A DNA stretch of 64,000 nt from assembly GCF_016909495.1 (NCBI RefSeq), contig NZ_JAFBFW010000011.1:1-64000 (forward strand). Direction: 5' to 3'. The notes beneath the pieces are model-generated. The model was not told the DNA's origin. It did no database searches and saw only the letters and a program-made list of their open reading frames with translations. The number at the start of each line of letters is the position of its first letter. Position 1 is the stretch's first letter. Of the stretch, positions 36,512 to 44,878 are shown piece by piece. The stretch comes from Pantoea coffeiphila (GTDB lineage Bacteria; Pseudomonadota; Gammaproteobacteria; Enterobacterales; Enterobacteriaceae). Made by a program: the position numbers and the translations under genes.

Positions 36512-37181
36512 GGCGGGATTTGTCCAGTTCAGTGCGCATATCGTCGATCACTTTTTTGTAATCGGGATGACCAAAAATTGCTGAACCGGCCACAAACATA
36601 TCGGCACCGGCCGCTGCAATTTCGCCAATGTTATCGACCTTCACGCCACCATCGACTTCCAGGCGGATATCGTAGCCGCTGTCGTCAATCAGTTTACGAA
36701 CCTCACGCAGCTTGTTCAGCGTACCGGGGATAAACGACTGACCGCCGAAGCCAGGATTTACCGACATCAGCAGAATGATGTCCAGTTTATCCATCACGTA
36801 CTCAAGAATGCTGAGCGGCGTAGCCGGATTCAGCACCAGACCCGCTTTACAGCCGTGCTCTTTGATAAGCTGCAACGTGCGATCGACGTGTTCAGAGGCT
36901 TCAGGGTGGAAGGTGATGTAGTTAGCGCCCGCTTTGGCAAAATCAGGGATCAGACGATCGACCGGCTTAGCCATCAGATGCACATCGATTGGCGCAGTAA
37001 TGCCATAATCGCGCAGGGCTTTTAAGACCATCGGTCCCATCGTCAGGTTGGGAACGTAATGATTATCCATCACATCGAAATGTATCACATCACCACCGGC
37101 AGCCAGCGCCTTCGCCGTATCTTCACCCAGGCGGGCAAAATCTGCTGCAAGGATTGATGGGGCGATTAAAAACTGTTTCAT
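36495..37181 (-). CDS. rpe: Ribulose-phosphate 3-epimerase
   Basis: A TIM-barrel epimerase of the pentose phosphate pathway (ribulose-5-phosphate to xylulose-5-phosphate). The start [10 protein letters not shown] at 37181 gives 228 residues. [26 protein letters not shown] and EVDGGV are all present, including the metal-binding His and catalytic Asp residues. The three extra C-terminal residues relative to E. coli extend into gph by 17 bases. The in-frame upstream extension (37182-37247) lacks family character. Confidence 0.97.
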   Translation of the reverse strand: MKQFLIAPSILAADFARLGEDTAKALAAGGDVIHFDVMDNHYVPNLTMGPMVLKALRDYGITAPIDVHLMAKPVDRLIPDFAKAGANYITFHPEASEHVDRTLQLIKEHGCKAGLVLNPATPLSILEYVMDKLDIILLMSVNPGFGGQSFIPGTLNKLREVRKLIDDSGYDIRLEVDGGVKVDNIGEIAAAGADMFVAGSAIFGHPDYKKVIDDMRTELDKSRHGSFH

Positions 37182-37266
37182 CCGTTTCTCCCAGGCTAAA
37201 CCCCTGATAGCCGTGGCGGCAGCCGATGCGACTGCCGCCCGGGCCAAAGGGTCAGATCATTGTTGT

Positions 37267-38085
37267 TCACCGGCCAGCATAGAGCGCCAGTAATTCACTC
37301 ACTTTACTCCGCGTGTTGCCACTGCGGCTAATCGAGCGGCGTACCTCAATCTCATGCAGTACCGCTCCCTGATACCAGTTCCGCGTGAGCGGCGTATCAT
37401 GGTTAGAAATCAGCACCGTAATACTACTGTCCTGTGACAGTGTAGAAGCCAGCTCGGCAAGATGCTGCTGTTCACGCAGGCTGAAGCTGTTCGTGTGATA
37501 AGCCGTAAACTTAGCGGTAGCCGAAAGAGGGGCATACGGCGGATCGCAATAGACTACCGAGCCCGTCTTCGCCTTAGCCAGGGTAACATCATAAGATTCA
37601 CAAACAAAGGTGGCATTCTGCGCACGTTCGGCAAACCAGAACAACTCGGCTTCAGGGAAATAAGGTTTACGATAGCTGCCAAACGGCACGTTGAATTCGC
37701 CGCGCAGGTTATACCGACACAGGCCGTTGTAGCAGTGACGATTAAGATACAGAAACAGCATCGCCCGGCGATACGGGTCCTGGCTGAGGTTGAACTCCTG
37801 CCGCCGGGCGTAGTAGACGACTGAGTCATTCGACTCAATTGTAAACAGCTTACGCACATCCTCAACAAAAGCATGGGGACGTTCCTTGACAATATTGTAC
37901 AGGTTGATCAGGTCGCTATTGATATCAGCAAGGATATAGCTTGGATAGTGGGTGTTAAGGAATACCGATCCGGCACCGACAAACGGCTCGATCAGGCAAT
38001 CACCTTCTGGCAGATGGCGTCTAATATCGTCAAGCAATGGATACTTGCCGCCTGCCCACTTAAGAAAAGCGCGATTCTTTTTCAT
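37267..38085 (-). CDS. dam: DNA adenine methyltransferase Dam
   Basis: Dam methylates adenine in GATC and directs mismatch repair, replication timing and gene expression. It has 272 residues, with SAM-binding FVGAGS at 35-40 and the catalytic DPPY at 181-184; RAFLKWAGGKY opens the protein as expected. It lies in the conserved damX-dam-rpe order. Confidence 0.98.
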   Translation of the reverse strand: MKKNRAFLKWAGGKYPLLDDIRRHLPEGDCLIEPFVGAGSVFLNTHYPSYILADINSDLINLYNIVKERPHAFVEDVRKLFTIESNDSVVYYARRQEFNLSQDPYRRAMLFLYLNRHCYNGLCRYNLRGEFNVPFGSYRKPYFPEAELFWFAERAQNATFVCESYDVTLAKAKTGSVVYCDPPYAPLSATAKFTAYHTNSFSLREQQHLAELASTLSQDSSITVLISNHDTPLTRNWYQGAVLHEIEVRRSISRSGNTRSKVSELLALYAGR

Positions 38086-38207
38086 GCCGTCGTTAATTTT
38101 TTACTCATCAGGCTGTGGCTACACCGACAGCATATCTGCGCTTTAAAAGGTCTGCGTGTCGTCACACACTCACACTTCATGAATAGCCGGGTTACCCCGG
38201 CACGGGA

Positions 38208-39191
38208 TTAATTTCCTGCTTCTTTTTTAACCTGGCTCACCGGTTTTACCCAGGGATTTTGAGCTCGTACTTCAGCAGGCAGTGATGCCACTGCGCGTTT
38301 CGCATCAGCGGACGTATTATAGGAACCACTAACCAGGACATACCAGGGTTGCCCGTTACGCGTTGTCTGATACACGTGATAGCCGCTCAGGTTCTGTTTT
38401 CTCGCCCATGCGTTTAACGTGTCAGATCGCGAGGCACTGCTCAGCTGTAACGTGTAGTTACCACCGGGTTTAGCCGCACTGGAAACGCTGGTCGGTGTTT
38501 GAGCTCGCGGTGCAGCACTATGGCTGGCGGTCGCGGAAGGCTTACTTTCCTTAACTACCGGCTTAGCTGCTGAAGGTTTGCTGTGTACGGCAGCAGGTTT
38601 ATTCTGCGGCACGGCGTTTTGATGCGGAACATTGGCAGTTTTGGTCGCAGCAGGTTTGCTGCCGGAACCCCCAACAGTGGCCTGCCCGGTAGGTAACGAA
38701 GACGAACCGATTCCGGCTTGAGAAGCCGCATCAACCTGCCCCTGCTGATTGTTCAGGGCGTTGTTAAGGTCACCAGGCAGCTCAACGCGCTGTTGATTCT
38801 GTGGTGTCTGCAACGGTGCAGCTTCAGTCGGCGTCGATGAAATTTGCGGAGCGCTAAGTTCCTGTGGGGACGAAGATTGACCAGCAGAGTTCGGCTGGCC
38901 AGCAGTTTGCCCACTCATGGAAGACGTACCGGAAAGATCGATATTTTTCTCACTACCTGAACGCCCACCGGCAGCAGGCTGCTGAGCCGTCTGGCCACCC
39001 GGCGCATCCGGGGTTTTCAACGCTGAACCAATACCCAGCACCAGGAGCAGCAGCACCAGAATACCCACGCCCATCATCATATGCTGACGTGAAACAGGGA
39101 CTTTCGGTAGTGAAGACGTTTTGCGCGACCGCGGTGGTCGGCGGTCGCTGGTGTCAGGTTTCAACTCGTCTTCCGGTTTAAACTCGTCCAT
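38208..39191 (-). CDS. damX: Cell division protein DamX (SPOR domain)
   Basis: An inner-membrane septal protein: a cytoplasmic N-terminal part (residues 1-36), one membrane helix (about 38-58), a long low-complexity periplasmic linker rich in Ser, Pro, Gln and Ala, and a C-terminal SPOR domain (about 247-325, starting near NYTLQLSSASRSD) that binds denuded septal peptidoglycan. At 327 residues it is about 100 shorter than E. coli DamX; the ends are conserved and the shortening is in the linker and N-terminal part. Confidence 0.94.
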   Translation of the reverse strand: MDEFKPEDELKPDTSDRRPPRSRKTSSLPKVPVSRQHMMMGVGILVLLLLVLGIGSALKTPDAPGGQTAQQPAAGGRSGSEKNIDLSGTSSMSGQTAGQPNSAGQSSSPQELSAPQISSTPTEAAPLQTPQNQQRVELPGDLNNALNNQQGQVDAASQAGIGSSSLPTGQATVGGSGSKPAATKTANVPHQNAVPQNKPAAVHSKPSAAKPVVKESKPSATASHSAAPRAQTPTSVSSAAKPGGNYTLQLSSASRSDTLNAWARKQNLSGYHVYQTTRNGQPWYVLVSGSYNTSADAKRAVASLPAEVRAQNPWVKPVSQVKKEAGN

Positions 39192-39291
39192 TTAGCCTCC
39201 TCCCATAGAGCGGTTACGCCGTTCACATCCTTTGAAAGGCGATAACTTCAGAATAGCAGCCATCAGGCCGATCTGATAATAACATTAAGAG

Positions 39292-40380
39292 TCAAGGCTT
39301 TTGGCAATCCTGAATGGATGCCAGCACCATATCATGCGGTACTCCGCTGCGCACTTCGGCTTTACCGATAGCGAGAGGTAACACCAGACGTAGTTTGCCT
39401 GCCAACACTTTCTTATCACGCATCATATGCGGCAAATAGTCTTCAGCAGCCATACTTTCAGGGCCATTGACCGGCAATCCGGCGCGCTGTAACAGTGCGA
39501 TAATACGGTCGGTATCCGCCGGGTCGAACTGCCCAAGACGTTCGGCATTTCGTGCCGCCATCACCATTCCGGCAGAGACTGCTTCACCGTGTAACCAATT
39601 ACCATAGCCCATATGCGCTTCAATCGCGTGACCGTAGGTGTGGCCTAAATTCAGCAACGCCCGCAGCCCGTGTTCATGCTCATCGGCGGCGACCACTTCG
39701 GCTTTCAGCTCGCAACAGCGGCGAATACAGTACGCCATTGCGCTGCCATCCAGAGCCAGTAGCGCATCCAGATTCTCTTCAAGCCAGCTGAAGAATTCGC
39801 CGTCAAGAATGATGCCATATTTGATCACTTCCGCCAGCCCGGAAGAGAGCTCACGTGACGGTAGCGTCTTCAGACAATCCAGATCAACCACCACTGCAGC
39901 GGGCTGATAAAACGCCCCAATCATATTCTTGCCCAGTGGGTGGTTAACGGCGGTTTTACCGCCAACGGAAGAGTCTACCTGTGCCAACAGTGTGGTAGGG
40001 ACCTGGATAAAACGCACGCCACGCTGATAGCTGGCTGCGGCAAATCCCGTCAGATCGCCAATAACACCACCACCCAGTGCGATGAGGGTCGTATCGCGGC
40101 CATGAGGTTTTTCTAATAGAGCGGTGAATACCTGGTCCATAACGGCCAGACTTTTAAACTGTTCGCCATCGGGCAGGATAACCTGATCGACAACCACGCC
40201 AGCCCCTTCAAGGCGCTTGCGCATTGCATCAAGGTAAAGAGGGGCCAGCGTTTGGTTTGTCACCAGCATGGCCATATCGCCAGCCTTAAGCGGCCAAAAA
40301 GAAGCCGGATCTGCAAACAACCCGGCGGCGATAGTGATGGGGTAGCTACGTTCCCCAAGAGTAACGGTAATCCTCTCCAT
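39292..40380 (-). CDS. aroB: 3-dehydroquinate synthase
   Basis: The second enzyme of the shikimate pathway (DAHP to 3-dehydroquinate), NAD- and metal-dependent, 362 residues. The NAD-binding [19 protein letters not shown], the substrate region [22 protein letters not shown] and the metal histidines in [12 protein letters not shown] are present. It lies 53 bases after aroK in the same direction. Confidence 0.98.
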   Translation of the reverse strand: MERITVTLGERSYPITIAAGLFADPASFWPLKAGDMAMLVTNQTLAPLYLDAMRKRLEGAGVVVDQVILPDGEQFKSLAVMDQVFTALLEKPHGRDTTLIALGGGVIGDLTGFAAASYQRGVRFIQVPTTLLAQVDSSVGGKTAVNHPLGKNMIGAFYQPAAVVVDLDCLKTLPSRELSSGLAEVIKYGIILDGEFFSWLEENLDALLALDGSAMAYCIRRCCELKAEVVAADEHEHGLRALLNLGHTYGHAIEAHMGYGNWLHGEAVSAGMVMAARNAERLGQFDPADTDRIIALLQRAGLPVNGPESMAAEDYLPHMMRDKKVLAGKLRLVLPLAIGKAEVRSGVPHDMVLASIQDCQKP

Positions 40381-40433
40381 GACGCTGTATCACCTTTTCT
40401 GCTTTGCCCGCAGGCGAACAATCAGAGCATTAA

Positions 40434-40955
40434 TCAGCTCTTTTCCAACATGTTGATAATTTGGTTAGCCACCACTTTCGCGCTCTGATCGTCAGTGCGA
40501 ATTGTCACGTCGGCAATCTCCTCATACATTGGATTGCGTTCGCCAGCTAATGCTTCAAGCACTTCACGTGGTGGAGAATCAACCTGCAACAGCGGGCGCT
40601 TTTTGTCGCGCTGTGTCCGTGCCAGCTGTTTCTCGATAGTGGTTTCAAGATAAACGACTACACCGCGAGCAGAAAGACGATTGCGCGTTTCACGAGATTT
40701 GACGGAACCGCCACCTGTCGCCAGCACAATGCCCTGCTTTTCAGTTAGTTCATTGATAATTTTTTCTTCGCGATCGCGGAAGCCTTCTTCGCCTTCAACG
40801 TCGAAAACCCAGCCTACATCCGCTCCGGTACGTCGCTCAATTTCTTGATCGGAATCGAAAAATTCCATATTGAGTTGCTGAGCCAACTGACGCCCAATAG
40901 TGCTTTTGCCGGCACCCATAGGCCCAACCAGAAAGATATTGCGTTTCTCTGCCAT
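40434..40955 (-). CDS. aroK: Shikimate kinase 1
   Basis: A nucleoside-monophosphate-kinase-fold enzyme phosphorylating shikimate, 173 residues. The P-loop GPMGAGKST is at 11-19, with substrate residues in [13 protein letters not shown] and [11 protein letters not shown]. First gene of the aroK-aroB-damX-dam-rpe-gph-trpS cluster. Confidence 0.98.
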   Translation of the reverse strand: MAEKRNIFLVGPMGAGKSTIGRQLAQQLNMEFFDSDQEIERRTGADVGWVFDVEGEEGFRDREEKIINELTEKQGIVLATGGGSVKSRETRNRLSARGVVVYLETTIEKQLARTQRDKKRPLLQVDSPPREVLEALAGERNPMYEEIADVTIRTDDQSAKVVANQIINMLEKS

Positions 40956-41345
40956 TTTTTCGGTATTACTAAGACAATTCGTGGATGATACCCCGCCTAA
41001 ACCAGACAGGACATGAACTGAAACCTCATGAGCTAAAGTGCGAGAGTCAGACGAAAAATTATCTCAACACTGAAGGGGTTTTGGCAACCGATTAAATTTA
41101 CCTTGCTCATTGCACGCAGTAATCTGGCACGTTTCAGTCCGCTTCATTTATCAGCCGGATATGGTTGCATCGGCTACGCCGTTTGCGCGCGATAAAAAAC
41201 GGTTATAATGTATTCGCTACTTAAGGCCACAGGCCTGATATTCAAAATCGCTAAACCTTGTAAGCTAATTCAGCCCTTGCGTCAAACGCAACCGTAACCA
41301 ATTCAGGAAAAAACATACTGCCTATGTTTTTTGTCGCAAAAATCC
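40956..41345. promoter_or_regulatory. Non-coding region between hofQ and aroK
   Basis: This 390-base gap holds no credible gene. It should contain the aroK promoter. A 10-base A/T-rich inverted repeat (41308-41317 and 41323-41332) lies just after the hofQ stop and ends in T-runs in both directions, so it may terminate hofQ transcription. I could not settle on a promoter. Confidence 0.5.
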
Positions 41346-42590
41346 TTAATCACTTCGAATTAGCCGAGGTGTGATGAAGATCACTAATTCTCTCCTTTTC
41401 TGCTCCCGTACGCTGTGACGGAACAGCCCACCCAGCAACGGAATTTCCCCCAGTAGCGGAACCCGAGTCTGCCCGGTGGCACTCTGCTGCTGGAAAATAC
41501 CCCCCAGCGCCAGCGTCTGCCCGTCCTTTAACGCCACCTGCGTATCGATTTCCTGTTTATCAATCGTCAGCACCTCGTTTTCACCGCTGCGCATGGTGCG
41601 GCCCGGCACATTCTGGCTGATGTGCAGCTTCAGTAAAATCCGGCCGTTACCCTGAACTACGGGCGTCACTTCCATCCCAAGCACCGCTTCTTTAAATTCC
41701 ATGGTCGTTGAACCACTATTACCGGTAGCCACTTCGTAAGGGATCTCAGTTCCCTGCTTAATGCTGGCCGTTTGCTGATGGGAAGTGAACAGCCGCGGAC
41801 TGGCGATAATATCAGCCTGGTGTTCACGTTCCAGCGCGCTTAATTCCAGATCCAGCAGCCGGCCGTCCAGCTTCGCCAGGGTCAATCCCAGCATACCTGC
41901 GGGGCGCGCAACGCCAAGATCCACGCGAAGCTGGCTGGCGCGCAGCGCACCGGCGACCTGCTCTTCACCATTCAGCCCCCAGTTCACACCCAGTTCCCTC
42001 AATCTCTCTTCGCTGATAGTGACAATCTGCGCAGCAATCTCAACCTGTTCCAGAGGCACGTCCAGCTGCTGCAGCCAGCGGATGGTTTGATCCAGCGCCT
42101 TCCGGGTATCGCGAAGCAAAAGCGCATTGGTACGAGTATCTAAGGTCACACTGCCACGTGCGGTCATCAGCCTGCTGCGCTCATTTTGCAGGCTGGTATT
42201 TAACGCAGCAGCATCGGCATATTTGAACATCACCGTCTTCGTATGCAGTGGGCTGTTCAGCTCTGCGGCTTCTCGCTCTGCCTCGGCGCGCTGCTGTTTC
42301 TCCTGTTCACGCTCTTCCGGGAACACCAGCATCACGTTGCCTTCCCGTTCAATACTGAGCCTGCCCATTTTCATCACCAGCTCCAGTGCCTGCTGCCATG
42401 GAACATCCTGCAGCCGCAGCGTCAGCGAACCGTCTACTTCAGGGGCCACCATCAGGTTCAGCTGCTGGTACTCTGCCAGAGCCTGTAATACCTGGCCTAT
42501 CGGCGCATCTTCAAATACCAGAGAGATGGGCGCTGCGCCTCTGCAGAACCCACTAACCAGAATCAGCCCCCACGCGATTTTCCTTAACAT
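41346..42590 (-). CDS. hofQ: DNA uptake/type IV pilus-like secretin HofQ
   Basis: An outer-membrane secretin related to ComE/PilQ, 414 residues. It has a signal peptide (about 1-19), an N-terminal STN/N0 domain (LVFEDAPIGQVLQALAEYQQLN), a second N-domain, and a complete C-terminal secretin domain ending GEIPLLGGLFRH and ELVIFITPRLI. In E. coli the hofMNOPQ genes are needed to use DNA as a nutrient. It overlaps hofP by 38 bases. Confidence 0.93.
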   Translation of the reverse strand: MLRKIAWGLILVSGFCRGAAPISLVFEDAPIGQVLQALAEYQQLNLMVAPEVDGSLTLRLQDVPWQQALELVMKMGRLSIEREGNVMLVFPEEREQEKQQRAEAEREAAELNSPLHTKTVMFKYADAAALNTSLQNERSRLMTARGSVTLDTRTNALLLRDTRKALDQTIRWLQQLDVPLEQVEIAAQIVTISEERLRELGVNWGLNGEEQVAGALRASQLRVDLGVARPAGMLGLTLAKLDGRLLDLELSALEREHQADIIASPRLFTSHQQTASIKQGTEIPYEVATGNSGSTTMEFKEAVLGMEVTPVVQGNGRILLKLHISQNVPGRTMRSGENEVLTIDKQEIDTQVALKDGQTLALGGIFQQQSATGQTRVPLLGEIPLLGGLFRHSVREQKRRELVIFITPRLIRSD

Positions 42591-42909
42591 GATTTTCTCC
42601 TTTAAATGTCAGCTTCTGCGGTGGATGGCAGGCCTGTTCATCTGTCAGGGTGATGCCTCGCAGATCGATATGCTTAACCTGCCACCCCGCACCGGCAGGC
42701 CAATCGTTAACGCTGACGTGCAACCGCTTTCCTGAAAGAGAGATCAGCCAGCCCTCAAAGCGATCTGGCCGCCCGATAATGCCCTGAAGCCGCCACGGCA
42801 CCGTAACCGCATTGCCTGCCGGGCAATGCCCCGCACCGGCCGGTAAAAACGGGTCCCTTGCCCCGACATCCATCGCCAGAAGTAAAAACAGCAGTGCGCT
42901 AAATTTCAT
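42553..42909 (-). CDS. hofP: HofP family protein (PilP-like)
   Basis: A 118-residue exported protein with an N-terminal hydrophobic segment (residues 1-16) and the RDPFLP motif shared with PilP and HofP, the linker between the inner-membrane complex and the secretin. The sequence is weakly conserved apart from this. It overlaps hofO by 11 bases and hofQ by 38. Confidence 0.85.
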   Translation of the reverse strand: MKFSALLFLLLAMDVGARDPFLPAGAGHCPAGNAVTVPWRLQGIIGRPDRFEGWLISLSGKRLHVSVNDWPAGAGWQVKHIDLRGITLTDEQACHPPQKLTFKGENHVKENRVGADSG

Positions 42910-43396
42910 AATGAAGTTGAATCAGCAAATGTAACCGTGGAGATTGCCCCTCTAGCGTCATCAAAGGGATCGTTACCGCCGGTCTCAACGTCATCAGATA
43001 ACCGAGAAGATCGGTAAACTGCTGCCAGCGAAGAGAAATCGACAGTTCACCGCCGCGTTCATTCGGTTGCCAGTGTTCAAGCTCCCCGCCGCAGGCTGCC
43101 AGCAGTGCAGGTAAAGAGAAATGATGGTTATCTTCCACAGCAGCCTGCTCACCCAGCTGTTCAATCTGTTGTTCCAGCGTTGAAAGCGGCGGCAGCCGGC
43201 GCAGTACCGCAATTCGCTGCTGATAGCGAGATACAGACTCATCGGCCTGTTTGTCCAGCCGGTGCGATTTTTGCCCGGCCGGATATAGCCAGAACTGCCA
43301 CATCAGCAGTGCCATTAGTGCCCCCACGCCGATAACGCTGAACATGTGAAGCCGGATATCCGCTTCCAGCCACCCCGCCAGCCAGCGATTACTCAT
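42899..43396 (-). CDS. hofO: HofO family protein (PilO-like)
   Basis: A 165-residue bitopic inner-membrane protein: one helix at about residues 18-36, then a coiled coil (45-90) and a small C-terminal domain, as in PilO. It overlaps hofN by 8 bases and hofP by 11. Its role is inferred from position in the five-gene set. Confidence 0.86.
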   Translation of the reverse strand: MSNRWLAGWLEADIRLHMFSVIGVGALMALLMWQFWLYPAGQKSHRLDKQADESVSRYQQRIAVLRRLPPLSTLEQQIEQLGEQAAVEDNHHFSLPALLAACGGELEHWQPNERGGELSISLRWQQFTDLLGYLMTLRPAVTIPLMTLEGQSPRLHLLIQLHYEI

Positions 43397-43934
43397 TGTT
43401 CCAATCCTTGTTACCCAGCGTGAGTTGCATGCTGAAACTCACATCGGCAGACGGCTCACGACGAAGAGCGCCAAGCTTTACGGACGGTATTTCCTGTTGC
43501 TGATGCAGCCGGTCGCGAAAATGATGAAGCTCGGCGATGCTGCGGCTGAACCCCTTAAGTGAAACGCTCTGCTGATGCTTCTCCAGGCCTTTCAGCCAGA
43601 TATTCTGCGGGATTTCCGCACTCAGCCGCTGGATAAACGCCGACCATCGGGAAAGATCCTGCCGCTTTAACATCTGCTGTCGTTGTGACTCTCTCAGCTG
43701 ATCGAGCCGCTTTTGCGCCGCCAGAGTACGATTGTGCAGAGCAGCAACATCCTGCTGTATGACGGGCCATAAGCTGAGCAGCACCGCTCGCTGATGATTA
43801 AGCCGCTGCTGCCAGTATCCGTTTTGCATACCGAGGAGAATCAGCGCCAGCATCAGCGCTCCCAACAGCCGCCATTTCTGCCAACGCTGCCGCTGTCGGC
43901 GGTCTCGCCAGGGCATCAGATTAATGCAGACCAT
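43389..43934 (-). CDS. hofN: HofN family protein (PilN-like)
   Basis: A 181-residue bitopic protein. The short cytoplasmic INLMPWRDRRQRQR segment is the PilN motif that contacts PilM. One membrane helix lies at about 24-40, then coiled coil and a ferredoxin-like periplasmic domain. The start overlaps the hofM stop by one base (TGATG). Confidence 0.9.
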   Translation of the reverse strand: MVCINLMPWRDRRQRQRWQKWRLLGALMLALILLGMQNGYWQQRLNHQRAVLLSLWPVIQQDVAALHNRTLAAQKRLDQLRESQRQQMLKRQDLSRWSAFIQRLSAEIPQNIWLKGLEKHQQSVSLKGFSRSIAELHHFRDRLHQQQEIPSVKLGALRREPSADVSFSMQLTLGNKDWNNE

Positions 43935-44761
43935 CAGCGATCCTCTGGGCGCATTGCCAGCCCTGCTGCAATGGTATAAGCCCCACCGCAGACCGGCAGC
44001 GGCGGCTGAAGGAATTGCAAGGCGGCAAAGGGGGAAAGCGCCGTGGTCCCTTCCGGCGGCGCATCATCCAGCGCAGAGCTGTACCAAACCGCGCTCTGCG
44101 GCGGCAGGTAGCGCTGCTGAAGTGCAGAAAAATCCGGAATATCTTCCCGCGGGCACCATCCCCAGGGGCGCTCAGCATGCTGTGGCGAATACCACAGCCA
44201 GTGGTCGCTCAGCCGATGAACCAGCGAAGCATCGGGTGCCAGCGTCAGTGCCCGGGCCAGCACGGAGAGCGCCGACGGCGTCAGGTCCATCACATCCGGA
44301 ACCAGCCCAACCTGCTGCAGGCAGTCCAGCCAGCCCTGTAGCGCTTCCCGGCGGGTTGCGGTTAACGTCAGCTGGTTTTCGCCCCCGTCGCTCAGGCGAA
44401 AATCCAGCGCCAGTGCTTCCGGTTCAATCGGGAAAAAACGCTTTGCCGCCGCGTGAATATAGTCACTACGCGCGGCTTCACGCAGGTGTGTAGCGGGCAG
44501 GCTAAGCTGGCGCTGCATCACCAGCTGGGGCGGGAATCCTACGCGCAGCGCAATCCGCGATGGCAGCAACCTGCGCCAGCGCTGCAAAATGGAGATGAGG
44601 ATCTCTGGCCGTTGCACCAGGCCATTTCTTAACGTATCTTGCGGCAACGTATGCTGCCACCAGTGGCGCAGCTGCCAGCCGTTGCGGCGGCGCTGGATAG
44701 CGATGGCGCAGAGCTGCCCGTTTTGTATATCCAACCCGACCTGCCATGTCTGAAAAGCCAT
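43934..44761 (-). CDS. hofM: HofM, PilM-like cytoplasmic ATPase-fold protein
   Basis: A 275-residue actin-fold protein of the PilM/HofM group, expected to sit under the inner membrane bound to HofN. It begins MAFQTWQVGLDIQNG (phosphate-1-like motif) and includes the YIHAAAKRFFPIEPEALALDF region. First gene of hofMNOPQ, divergent from mrcA. Confidence 0.92.
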   Translation of the reverse strand: MAFQTWQVGLDIQNGQLCAIAIQRRRNGWQLRHWWQHTLPQDTLRNGLVQRPEILISILQRWRRLLPSRIALRVGFPPQLVMQRQLSLPATHLREAARSDYIHAAAKRFFPIEPEALALDFRLSDGGENQLTLTATRREALQGWLDCLQQVGLVPDVMDLTPSALSVLARALTLAPDASLVHRLSDHWLWYSPQHAERPWGWCPREDIPDFSALQQRYLPPQSAVWYSSALDDAPPEGTTALSPFAALQFLQPPLPVCGGAYTIAAGLAMRPEDR

Positions 44762-44878
44762 TGACGAAATCTCCTTATCGTCAGTTACAAAAGGACGTAT
44801 CCAAGGTACTGGCTTGCCTTTATACTACCGCGCGATTGTTTATAAACTGCCCAATCGACTCTTAATGGGAAATATCAG

